Shown here: one piece after another, positions 43,415 to 53,632 of the stretch
Position numbering within the stretch: position 1 is the stretch's first letter
Layout of the letters: every line of letters begins with the position of its first letter
Source: Linum tenue
Lineage: Eukaryota; Streptophyta; Magnoliopsida; Malpighiales; Linaceae
DNA: 64,000 nucleotides
Reading direction: 5' to 3'
Assembly: GCA_946122785.1 (NCBI GenBank)
Contig: CAMGYJ010000008.1
Span: 55,872,963 to 55,936,962 of the forward strand
Notes under the pieces: generated by a model
Database searches by the model: none
Seen by the model: the letters and a program-made list of their open reading frames with translations, nothing else
Told to the model about the DNA's origin: nothing
Made by a program: the position numbers and the translations under genes

Positions 43415-44660
43415 ATGACCCGTAGCCAGTCGGGAGATTTACTACCATTAGACCAGGAGCTTGAACAGACCTGTAGGAACTCCAAGCGGGCTCTAAAGGC
43501 ACGACTGGCTGTGGAGGAGGCGCTAGCACAGCTGCAAATCGCCGGCGAAGAAGAGATGGGTGACCCACATGACCATGATGTGGTCCTTCCTGAGGAGCAG
43601 ACCATGGGATACTACTGGACCGCCAGAGCCGCGGACATGAGGTCGCCCATTCAGCACCCTCATGTGCCAGCGAATAACTTTGAGGTGAGCACCTCTGTCA
43701 TCACCATGCTGCGCGGTTCGGCGGTGTTCCGTGGCAAAGAGGGGGGGTGCCCCCGATCACATCTGAGGCGATTCCACGAGCTCATAAATAGGGTCCCAGC
43801 CAATGCCATCCAGCTGAGGTACTTCCCATTTACTCTGGAGTGGCAGGCCAAGGAGTGGCTAGACACTCAACCTCCAGGCTCGATCACCACGTTCGCCAAC
43901 CTGGTGGGCAAGTTCCTCACTCGCTACCATCCCCCGTCAAAGACGGCGGACCTGCAGAAGCAAATTACCCACTTTGCTCAGGATGAAGATGAGACCATCC
44001 TGGATGCTTGGGAGAGATACAACAGTCTCTTCCTCAAGTGTCCCAACCATGGTTTTACCGACGCCTTCACGGTGGGCACCTTCTACCATGCCCTATTCCC
44101 GGAAGAGAAACAGCTGATTGACTCGGTCTGTGGCGCGAATATGCTCACCAAGACACCGCCACAGCTGAATCAACTTTTTGAGGAGATGGCAGAGCAGTGC
44201 TATGATTGGGGAACTGCGAGGAGATCGAGACGAGCACCAGGGCGAGGTGTGCATGTTGTAGCCACCAAGTCATCTGATTTGGTGTAGGTGCTATCGAAGC
44301 TGGTTTCAGCCATCGATCGCTCTGGGATGATTTCAGGTACATGACAGCAGCAGGCGATGCATTGCTAGTGTTGTGAGAGCTCCCATCACACCGTGGAGGA
44401 CTGTCAGGCGATGAGGGAGTCGTCTACTCCCCAGGAGCAGGTGGACTTCATCGGCAATGCCAGGCGCTTCGACCCCAACAACAACACTTACAACGAGGGG
44501 TGGCGCCAACATCCCAACTTCTCCTAGGTTGGGGCCAATTCTAGATCACCAGTCACCCAGGGACCACCAGGCTTCCAGAGGCCTCCTTACCAGCCCAGAC
44601 AAGGGCAATTTCAGCAGTCGCAGCAGCCTCTCTACCCTTCCAGACAGAGGCCAGTGGCAA
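43415..44660 (+). pseudogene. gag of B2
   Basis: The longest frame, 43415-44287 (290 residues), starts MTRSQSGDLLPLDQELEQT. It contains a coil, MGYYWTARAADMRSPIQHP, and the retrotransposon-gag core: YFPFTLEWQAKEWLDTQPP, LTRYHPPSKTADLQK, ILDAWERYNSLFLKCPNHG, TFYHALFPEEKQLIDSV. A stop at 44285 is followed in frame by the zinc-knuckle region, where the first Cys pair is damaged (a stop replaces a residue before CCESSHHTVEDC). The Pro/Gln-rich tail NNTYNEGWRQHPNFS and GFQRPPYQPRQGQFQQS follows. Capsid-like assembly is the family role; this copy is broken. Confidence 0.85.
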
Positions 44661-44661
44661 G

Positions 44662-45488
44662 ATGACTGTTGATCCACCTGTTCGGGCACAAGAGAGAGAG
44701 ACCCCTGCTTCAGCACTTCCAGCTAATGAGGAGGAAATGGAGAAGGAGGTTGAGGTGCCTGCTCCTAAACCGCAACCAGTGGTGAAGGAGTATGTACCGC
44801 AACTTCCCTTTCCTACTCGGTTGCACAAAGACCGACTGGAGACTGAGTTTGCCAAGTTCATGGCAATGCTGAAGCAGGTAAACATAAGCATGCCCTTCGT
44901 GGAGGCATTATCGAAGATGCCCAAGTATGCCAAGTTCATGAAGGATCTCCTCACCAACAAGAGGAGCTTGGGGAGCTGTCAACGGTGATGCTCAACGATG
45001 AGTGTTCTGCCATCCTGCAGAACAAACTACCAGAGAAGCGAAAAGACCCAGGGATTTTTACTATCCCTTGCATGATTGGTAGTTTGCATATAGGGAAGTC
45101 CTTGGCGGATTTAGGCGCTAGCATAAATGTCATGCCATATAAACTGTTTAAAAAGCTAGGCCTAGGTGAACCCAGTGATACTAGGATGAGCATTCAACTT
45201 GTTGATAGATCCATTGTGCATCCTAGGGGCATTGGAGAGGACTTGATAGTCGCAGTAGGGCCATTCTCATATCCTGTTGATTTTGTGATTTTGGACATAA
45301 ATGAGGATGTGCCATTTATATTGGGTAGACCTTTTCTCACCACCGCCAAGGCGCTCATTGATGTGAATGATGGGAAATTTATTTTGCAAGCTGGGGGTGA
45401 ACAAATCACCTTCTCTGTTTCTGATAATATGAAACAAACCCAGCTCCATGATGATCTAGACTATTGTGATGTTGTTGCTGATTTTTAG
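44662..45488 (+). pseudogene. aspartic protease region of B2
   Basis: Two frames, 44662-44988 and 44985-45488, are joined by a one-base frameshift near 44969 in the LLTNKR linker. The second holds CMIGSLHIGKSLADLGASIN with the DLGAS active site, MSIQLVDRSIVHPRGIGEDL, and LGRPFLTTAKALIDVNDGK. It ends in a TAG at 45486-45488 before the RT spacer. Confidence 0.8.
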
Positions 45489-45659
45489 ACCGCATCACGA
45501 GTGCGAGTACTGACGATTTCCCCGAGCGTTGTCTTTTGCTAGGGTAACAGGCATCACAGGATGTGCAGCTGGAGGAGCAGCTCGTGGAGCTAGACGAGGC
45601 CGCGATCGAGGGATGAGAGATACCAATTAAAGCCGATCCCCATCTCGCCCTGGATCGCT

Positions 45660-46759
45660 ACATCATTGGAGGAGCCGCCAGAGCTGGAGCTTAAGCCCCT
45701 CCCCTCTCACCTGGAGTATGCATGTCTCCGGGAGGGGAATAAGCTCCCAGTCATTATCAGCTCGGATCTGACACCCGAGCAGAAGAGCAGGATGGTGGCT
45801 CTGCTGCAGAAATATGCCCGGGCCATGGCATGAAAGATCACAGATATTAGAGGCATTAGCCCATCCTTCTGATCCCACATAATTCTAATGGAGGATGAGG
45901 TTAAGCCAGTCAGGCAGCCACAGCGGAGATTGTCTCACAACTTGGAGGCAGTGGTCCGGGCAGAGATTGTGAAGCACATGGATGCGGGGATCATCTTTGC
46001 TATATCTGATAGCAAGTGGGTCACCCCACTCAGGTGGTCTAGAAGAAATGCGGGATGACTGTGGTCCCGAATGAGAAGAAAGAGTTGATCCCGATGCGGA
46101 CCGTGACCGGCTGGAGAGTCTGCATCGATTACCGGCGCCTGAACGATGCCAACATGAAAGACCATTTTCCCCTACCTTTCATTGATCAGATGCTGGAGTG
46201 GTTGGCTGGCCATGAGTTTTATTGCTTCCTGGATGGCATATCTGGTTATTTCCAGATTCCTATTGCACCAGAGGATCAGGCGCAGACCACATTCACTTGC
46301 CCCTTCGGTACTTTTGCTTACCGGAGGATTCCATTCGGGCTGTGTAATGCACCGACGACCTTCCAGAGATGCATGCTGGCGATCTTCGACCGACTGGTCG
46401 GAGAGATCATGGAAGTCTTCATGGATCACTTCTCGGTTTATGGAGACTCTTTCACTCATTGTCTCCATAACCTGGAACTCGTTCTGAAGAGGTGTGAGGA
46501 GACTAATCTAGCACTCAGCTGGGAGAAGTGCCATTTTATGGTCCGTGAGGGGATTGTGCTCGGGCACAAGATCTCCAAGCAGGGCATTGAGGTGGATCGC
46601 GCAAAGGGTCATGCAGGCTTCTACCGGCGCTTCATTAAAGATTTCTCGAAGATTGCCCTGCCTCTGACCAAGCTGCTGGAGAAGGATGCACCATTCCAGT
46701 TCACTCCTGAGTGCACAGCGGCATTCGAGACTAGCTTACCCATGCACCCATCATGGTGA
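45660..46759 (+). pseudogene. reverse transcriptase of B2 (altered catalytic motif)
   Basis: From EEPPELELKPLPSHLEYACL through ITDIRGISPSF (with stops) to the open frame 46055-46759: RTVTGWRVCIDYRRLNDAN, CFLDGISGYFQIPIAPEDQA, FGLCNAPTTFQRCMLAIFD, then EVFMDHFSVYGDSF. The second Asp of the xDD catalytic pair is His here, while A2 retains IDD. Further on, EVDRAKGHAGFYRRF lacks about 20 residues expected between DRAK and GHAGF. Both changes should abolish activity. Confidence 0.85.
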
Positions 46760-47108
46760 CTCCTGACTGGTCTTTTCCCTTTGAGCTGATGTGCGATGCA
46801 AGTGACTATGCATTCAGAGCCGTTCTGGGTCAGAGACGCGGAAGCACTTCCAGCCCATCTACTACGCGTCGAAGACCTTGAACGACGCACAGGAGAATTA
46901 CACCACCACTGAGAAGGATCTCCTCGCTGTGGTGTATGCATTTGATAAGTTCCAACCATATCTGGTGCTCTCCCATGTGGTGGTCTATACAGACCACTCG
47001 GCGATTCGCTACCTGATGAGCAAGGCTGATGCAAAGCATAGGCTCATCCGCTGGATCCTGCTTCTGCAGGAATTTGATATAGAGATCCGGGACAAGAAGG
47101 GAGCCTAG
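46755..47108 (+). pseudogene. RNase H of B2
   Basis: [20 protein letters not shown] in one frame, then after a frameshift [20 protein letters not shown], then [20 protein letters not shown], and [20 protein letters not shown] to a TAG at 47106-47108. The order is normal for gypsy RNase H. Confidence 0.8.
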
Positions 47109-48512
47109 AATGTTGCTGCAAATCATCTTTCACGGTTGGAAGCCTCTCCGGTGGACAACTTCGTCGAAGAGATCGATGACTCCTTCCCGGGTGAGCGATT
47201 GTTGGCAATGACATTGGTGGACAGCGTGGCCCCTTGGTATTCTGACTTTTCCAATTATCTGGTGGGCAAGCAGTTACCAAAGGGGATGGCCACTCATGCA
47301 AAGCGAAAGTTCTTCTCCGACCTGAAGCACTACTTCTGGGAGGATCCTTACCTCTTCAGGATCGGAGCCGATGGCGTGATCTGGCCCTGTGTCATAGAGC
47401 ACGAGATGGGAGACATCCTGTCTCAATGCCACGAGGGACCTACTGGAGGTCACCATGGAGGAAACCGCACGGCAGAGAAGGTGCTACAGTCGGGCTTCTA
47501 TTGGCCCTCGCTCTTCAAGGATGTAGACACCTTCGCACGATAGTGCAACCGCTGCCAAAGGTCAGGTAACATTTCTTCCCGGGATGAGATGCCCCAACAT
47601 ATTTCTGTCATTTGTGAAATTTTTTATGTTTGGGGCATCGATTTCATGGGCCCATTCCCTGCATCTTTTGGAAATCTGTACATACTGATTGCAGTGGACT
47701 ATGTCTCGAGGTGGGCAGAAGCTCAAGCCATGCCCACCAATGATGCAAGACGGGTCTGCTCATTTTTAAAGCAGCTGTTCTCCCGGTTCAGGATACCTCG
47801 CGCCATCATTAGTGATAGAGGAACCCATTTTCAAGGGCAATTCACTAAACTCCTCTCTCACTATGGTGTTAAGCATCAGGTGTCGGTGGCTTACCATCCC
47901 CAGTCAAATGGGCAAGCCGAGCGGACGAACCGAGAGCTAAAATGAATAATTGAAAAGACGATGGATCAGTCTCGCAAGGATTGGTCCACCAAGCTCGATG
48001 ATGCTCTTTGGGCATATAGGACGGTCTATAAAAATTCGATTGACACTTCTCCCTATAGGCTTGTCTATGGGAAGGCGTGTCATTTTCCAGTAGAGCTAGA
48101 GCACAAGGCCTTCTGGGCCCTTAAGCTGCTAAACTTGGATTTGAGTGTTGCAGGTACTGAACGTAAGGTGCAGCTGTTGGAGTTGGAGGAATGGCGTTAC
48201 CACGCCTACGAGAACACCCTGCTTTACAAAGAGCGAACCAAGCGTCTCCACGACGCTCGGTTGACGGGCCCGAAGGAGTTTCAGGTAGGTGATCATGTTC
48301 TGCTCTTCAATGCACGCCTGAAACTCCTCCCAGGCAAGCTACGTTCGAGGTGGTCGGGACCTTTCACGGTCACCCAAGTTTTCCCGCACAGTGCGGTGGA
48401 GATCAGCAATGCTCAAACTGAGCCATTCAAGGTGAATGGCCACCTCCTAAAGTTGTACTTGGGAGGTGCTGTCGAGTGTGCAGAGCTGCTGATCAAGCTT
48501 GAGGACCCTTAG
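47109..48512 (+). pseudogene. integrase of B2 (nearly complete, three stops)
   Basis: The frame continues from the RNase H stop through 47136-47543, with the HHCC zinc region HEGPTGGHHGGNRTAEKV...[13 protein letters not shown] interrupted by one TAG at 47541. The core at 47544-47945 includes [36 protein letters not shown] and [13 protein letters not shown] with the D,D,E residues visible, then a TGA. The C-terminal domain at 47961-48512 has WAYRTVYKNSIDTSPYRLVY and GPFTVTQVFPHSAVEISNAQ, ending HLLKLYLGG...KLEDP. It inserts element cDNA in the host genome; in this copy it is interrupted. Confidence 0.85.
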
Positions 48513-48555
48513 TTCCTCTACTGGCGTCCAGCTAAAAGACGATAAAGAAGCGCTT

Positions 48556-48573
48556 GTGGGGAGGAAACCCCAC
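48556..48573 (+). ncRNA. post-pol hairpin, B2
   Basis: GTGGGGAGGAAACCCCAC: six perfect pairs, loop AGGAAA, preceded by AAGCGCTT and a further block AGCTAAAAGACGATAAAG. It lies 44 bp after the pol stop. Confidence 0.65.
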
Positions 48574-48694
48574 CTAGGTTTGCATTTTCTTTCCTTTTTC
48601 TTTTGGATTTTTTGTGTTTTTTAGTCTTGAGGTGTTGTCCAAGGTTCGAATGTCAAATTTGCGCGAAAACAGGTTGGATTCGGGGCTCTGGAAT

Positions 48695-48843
48695 TCCACA
48701 CGGCCAGGCCTAAATTCCACACGGGCAGCAGGGGTCCCTCACACAGCCGTGTGAAATCCTCGGCCAGCCCGTGTGGATTTCTCGGCCATACACGGGCAAA
48801 AACCTCGACCACACGGCCGTGTGGCCAACCCGGCGCCTATAAA
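48695..48843 (+). promoter_or_regulatory. internal motif island plus TATA box, B2 pol-env spacer
   Basis: Six or more copies of CACACGG/CCGTGTG between 48695 and 48824, including the same perfect palindrome CCACACGGCCGTGTGG (48809-48824) as in the LTR. TATAAA follows at 48838-48843 (in GCCTATAAATTCGG). No LTR sequence flanks it. It is a candidate internal promoter for the env-like ORF, which starts about 0.7 kb downstream. Confidence 0.6.
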
Positions 48844-49513
48844 TTCGGCCGACAAGGTCGCGTCGCCAGAAAATCTCCCCCCCCCCCCTCGCAGGAAAAC
48901 CGCGATTTTGAATTTTTTTTTGGCGATTTTTGACCATTTTTGGTCGGTTTTTCAACAAACCACCACCCAACCCAATCTTCCCTCATCCTTTTCGGCATTT
49001 ACCTTGATTTTGGGGCGATTTGGGCCGGATTTGGGTCATCAGAGGCGATTTCCGGCGAGGCTCCGACGAGCATTTCCGGGCATATTTTGGGGTTTTCGTC
49101 GCTTCCATTGCCTTCCCCTCATCATACCCTACACCTCTACTTGTGTCTCCAGGTTTGATTTTGCCCTTTACCTTGTGATTTGTGGAGAATTGGATGTTAG
49201 GGTGTACTTTTAGAGAACCACTTTGAAATGTGTGAATTGATTGCAATTGATTGAGGGGAAGGCTTGGTTTATGTGTTGATTGTGTTGGGCAATGTTCTCC
49301 TTGCTTGATTGAGCCCTTGTTTGCTAGAAATTTGCCAATTGCATGCTTAACTTAATAGTGCACACAAGGTGTTCGATGAAATGCCAGTTTTCATACCATT
49401 TTGTGGGAGCCGGTTGGGGCCCTCAATGTTGTGCTTTGATGGTGTATTTTCTATGGATGTGAACCTTAAGTTGCCTACTTCATTGTGGATATGCACCCCC
49501 ACCCAGACTGTGC
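48844..49513 (+). other. leader of the env-like ORF in B2
   Basis: Noncoding, with a C run near 48878 and a T run near 48917. Possible splice acceptors are present (for example TTGTGTCTCCAG near 49152), so a spliced leader cannot be excluded. Confidence 0.4.
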
Positions 49514-50908
49514 TTGTTTGATCGATTTATTGACCCCCGAACTATGGATGCAATTATGGTTCGGTTGTTTTCTGTTCTCAAGTGTGGGGGTGCGATTAAC
49601 CTTTTTTATGGCTCTTTTGGCTCCACTTTGGGTTGTTCTTTATGGCGCTTTAAGCGCGTCCTGGCCTCCTCGTTTGGGACGCATCACTACTGGTCCAGGA
49701 GGGAGTTTGAGAAGCTGCATTGCTACTACCACTTCCTCGCCATTGCCACCAACAGCCCTTGGCGCTGTCTGCTGTCCATTGGAGAGAAGGTCTACCACGA
49801 GCTAGTGCTCGAGTTCTATACGACCTTCAAGCACGAAGATACCGAGGATTGGGCAGACGGTGAAGCTGTCAAGTTCAGGCTCGGGGGTGAGCCCGCTCCA
49901 TGAGCTACCACGACTTGGCGGTCGCTCTCGACCTCGGCTTGGACGATGACAAGGACTACGTCACCGAGTTCAACAATCCCGAGGGTGTGAATTTCAAGGT
50001 GATGTACACCCGCCTAGCTCAGCCTGGTCAGCGTCCCTTCCTTGCAGGGCGGACGAAGGCTAGCACCCTGCAGCTCGATAACCGCATTCTCCACCACATG
50101 CTGGCGAAGTCCTATACTCCAGCACCCTCACCAGGCGGTCCATTTACTTCATCCAGTCCATCCGCACAGCGAACCACCCTCTCCACCTGGGTTCTATGGT
50201 GGCCTGGACTATGGACAAGAGCACTTTACAACTGGGGACCCTCTACTGCACCCCCCTCATCACCCGCCTGGCCACCTACTACCAGATCCCACTGCAGGGT
50301 TGCACAAAGCAGTGGGACACTTGTGTCTTCTGCGAAGTCACGATCCAGCATATGAACTTGCTGGGAGTCGAGCGCGACATGAAGTGGATCGAGGGGTTTC
50401 TTGCTCCACCCCTCCCAGCGGAGGACCAGGCCGATGCTCCTGAGGATGAGGCCACTGAGGATGTCCACCCCGAGGATGTGGACACTGCTGCAGCTCCCCG
50501 CCAGACCACCTTCGAGTACGGGGGTAGCAGTTTCACTTTCCCAGGCCAGGACAACTTCACTCACCAGTTCCAGCAGCTGAGTCTCCAGAATCAGCAGCTT
50601 CTCACCATCATCTCCAGTTCCAACAGCAGTACTCGGCTCACCAGGCCGAGTATAAGACCAGGATGGATGCTTATAATGAGCACCCCGACCGTATGGAGAC
50701 CCAGCAAGGGGTGACCCTTGCTCACATCGAGAGGGAGCGGGGCCGGTCTCGGCGTATGCAGGAGGTCCAGCAGCACCTACTCCAGCTGATACCGGGCGAG
50801 CAGCTAGTCTAGAGGATTCCCTGGGAGGACTCTCTACTTCCACCTCCGCCAGCCGGTGACGATGCCTTCATGGACGACATCGATTTGTACAACCTTGGCG
50901 ATGAGTAG
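49514..50908 (+). pseudogene. ATHILA/env-like ORF of B2
   Basis: The first frame, 49514-49903, includes FGTHHYWSRREFEKLHCYYH and LLSIGEKVYHELVLEFYTTF, typical of the plant ATHILA ORF family. A second frame, 49900-50355, starts MSYHDLAVALDLGLDDDKDY. After a frameshift near 50130 the third frame (50196-50714) has PLITRLATYYQIPLQG and an acidic, then Gln-rich tail. The order matches A1 9172-10366. No signal peptide or clear membrane segment is seen, so 'env' is only a positional name. It ends near the TAG at 50908. Confidence 0.65.
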
Positions 50909-52742
50909 TCTGTACTCGTCACCCCTCCGAGTGTGTTTTTGTTTAAGACTTTTCGTGTTTGCTTCATGTGTGTGAGGAGCTTGAACTTAATCTATCGGTT
51001 GTTTTTGTTCTTTTTTCTTTCTTTTGTGGATTGTCTATTGTGTGGCCATCTGGGCCAACTCTGATCCCTAACGCGCAGTGTGCTAGTGTGTTCTTTATGT
51101 TCCCTTCGTGTAGAACTGTTCCGTCGTTCCATATGTTTCCCGCTGACTGGTCCACTTCCAGTCTCCCGGCAATATTTCAATCCGGTAACATCGTTCCCCT
51201 TATCTCTCCCTCTGCTCCATTGAGGGCAATGTCGTGCTTAAGTGTGTGTGTGGGGGGGGGGGTGCTTTGTCTGGTTTGGAATCTATATATGTGTGCTTGG
51301 AGCCTAGTCCGCTGTCCAAATCTCGATATTTGAGGACTCCAAGTAGCGCTGTTTGCATGATCATATTGGCAATGTGATTTGATTGGTGAATCGAATGGCT
51401 TTCGAATTGTTGCATGAAATCTTGATTGTAACTAGGATAACCTATGATGATGACTGAGATGTGCAGTAAAATTGTGTAGGGGTTCAGTTTTTCAACTGTT
51501 TGCTTACCAAATGTGACTTGGATTGATCACTTTCTCTTGACAGTCATTTATTCATCTAGTTCAGGGAATCAGAATGAGAGATAGAGCATATAGGTAGCCA
51601 TGTGAGATTTGAGCCTGCTCATTTCTTTCTTGTGCGATAGTTCCCTCTTCCATGATGTGTAGCATTCACATTGTCATTAGCTAAGATGATGGAGGCATAG
51701 GATTAGCCCACGACAAAATTAACTGTCCTGATGTGTCATATCCCCTAGTCAGCCCTTTGAGTCGTGTGTTATCCTTTCTTTCGGTCTTCAATGGAAAATC
51801 ACCCTTTTGCATCTGTTAGAAAGTTCCACAGAGTGGTTTTTACATGTTCTCTGCTGTTTCTGCTAAATATAATGTGAGGGTTGGAGGTAGTTCTTAAAAG
51901 GTTGGGCATGTGTTTGAAAAGTGTGCATAGGTGGTGGTTCTATCAAGAAATGAAAAAAAAAGAAAAAAAAGATGATGAATGAAAGCAAAAGAGAGCCACC
52001 ACCAAAAATCTGAATAGTGCCCATTAAGTAGTGTTTCTTAGCAGTCTGGCTTGAAAATACTAACATTTATGTGACCTCCTTTGCTCTTGTGCTCTAAAGA
52101 ATGTGAGGAATGCAAAATGGCAGGAAGAAAGAGTGGTTTGATTGACTGTGATTGTGTTGGGTTTGGAATTGTGAAACCTTGTGCTATGAATACTTCCACC
52201 ACCTAAAAGGCCTTTTCCCCATGTCCAAGACCCTAGCCAATCATCTGAACCTGTGTCTAAGACCTCCGGATTAGTTAGTGGTGACACCCCATATGTGAAC
52301 TCTGACATTTAGAGGCTGCCTTCATGGTGAAGAGACGTTAGGGATTGACAGAATAAGCATGCGCATTTTTCGCATCAAATTGTCCCGACCCCACTGGTCG
52401 AGAGTGAGCGATTCATTTTCTCATATTATCTATACTCTTTAACCCGGTGAGGACCTAGATTGCTCGGTCTCAATTCTGATATCTTGATTTTTGTGCACGA
52501 GGTGTCTGTCTTGAGTAAGTAGTTGAGTCAAGTCTATGTTGGTTGATGAACAGAAGGGAGACTCCTCCTTTACCCGATTTTGCTGCACTCGAATGTCCTC
52601 TGTGGTGGTTGTCCAGGTTGCTGTTGAAGTTGTTCTGTGATGATGTTTGAAAGCCAGTACGATTCACGTGTTTTGTGCCTCTATGATTTGTCCCCAATGT
52701 TGGTATGATTGAAATATGTGAGCTTACCTTGTATCTGACTTG
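50909..52742 (+). other. 3' noncoding region of B2
   Basis: No sustained coding frame. A G run lies at about 51252-51260. The landmarks 'ggatgatggaggcataggattag' (split) and 'tccccatgtccaagaccctagccaatcatctg' near 51685 and 52215 recur in A1 and A2. Confidence 0.5.
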
Positions 52743-52764
52743 GTTTGCTTAGGGACAAGCAAAC
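52743..52764 (+). ncRNA. pre-PPT hairpin, B2
   Basis: Arms GTTTGCTTA and CAAGCAAAC around GGGA; eight of nine pairs form, the closing pair being A-C. The PPT follows. Confidence 0.55.
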
Positions 52765-52768
52765 GGTT

Positions 52769-52786
52769 AAGTGTGGGGGAATTTGA
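52769..52786 (+). other. polypurine tract of B2
   Basis: AAGTGTGGGGGAATTTGA immediately before the LTR start TGACTTG. Confidence 0.8.
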
Positions 52787-53171
52787 TGACTTGATATATA
52801 CACATGTTTTTGTCCACCATTCTCACACCGTTTGAGTCTTATTTCTCGTGTTTTAGGCCGATTTCACGCTAGGTTGTTCTTATTAGTGATATTTCATGTC
52901 CTAGTACGTGAATGAAGGTTCGGGAACGAGTTCGGGGTCGATTGGACGAAGATTGGACGTTTGGCGAGAAGCTGACGAAGCCACACGGGCGCGCCTAAAA
53001 TCCCACACTGCCGTGTGACTTGGCCGTGTGGCACCATTTTGCACGGGCAAGCCACACTGGCCGTGTAGGGAACCCTTTGTGGCCGTCTGGAAAGTCCAGG
53101 GAGCTCACACGGGCAGCCTGGAAATCCACACGGCCGTGTGGTTTTGGCCGTGCACCATGCCTGGAAGTCAC
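52787..53171 (+). repeat. 3' LTR of B2, truncated
   Basis: Closely matches the first 385 bp of the 5' LTR, including much of the motif island, and stops at GGAAGTCAC where an inverted B LTR begins. Confidence 0.85.
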
Positions 53172-53632
53172 TGACACGCTAAAACACAACACCAAACTGC
53201 GACCAAGTGTAATCGCAGTCCGGAAATGCACTAACAGGCAAGTTCTAATGTCAACCTGCGCTCTAGATCTACTGCCTACTCTGTGTATATTTGTTATCTA
53301 GCAAACTAAGTCGATTGATTGTGGTTTCACTAAAAGCAGTAAGAAAGCAGGACATGGTTCGGTTTTCTATAGCAAAGGAAGAGTCACTCGGGAATGAGTC
53401 CCCCTAGCTTCTTAGTTAGGTCTCAATTGTAATTACCCTGGGTTGATTTACTGTTGATTAAACTGCTTAAGATTCGACAGTAGCTTGGAATCTCTTAAGC
53501 TTACCAAGCCCTCTTAGGCAGGCTAACCGGCAGGCGACTAACCTTCACCAGAATAGACTGTTGAGGCAATAACCACAGAACTCCACTACTGGAATTGGGT
53601 TCCAGTACAAAGCAGTAGATTGCTTAACTCGC
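53172..53632 (-). repeat. inverted B-family LTR fragment
   Basis: Starts TGACACGCTAAAACACAACA, the inner LTR end on the minus strand, and follows the B LTR for about 460 bp before diverging near 53632. Confidence 0.75.

Larger units (their letters stand above)
41985..53171 (+). mobile_element. B2: most complete Athila-like Ty3/gypsy element, forward
   Basis: Order: 5' LTR (41985-43270), PBS (43277-43291), gag (43415 to about 44660), protease (44662-45488), RT, RNase H, integrase (to 48512), post-pol hairpin (48556-48573), motif island and TATA (48695-48843), ATHILA/env-like ORF (49514-50908), 3' noncoding DNA, pre-PPT hairpin (52743-52764), PPT, and 3' LTR (52787-53171, truncated by an inverted LTR fragment). 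Every domain is present but stops, frameshifts, a 3'-RT deletion and an altered RT catalytic motif make it defective. Confidence 0.9.

Noticed and set aside
49895..49906. ATGA stop-start overlap in the B2 env-like region, suggesting coupled translation
   Set aside because: The homologous part of A1 reads through the same point in a single frame, so a one-base indel in B2 is the simpler explanation.
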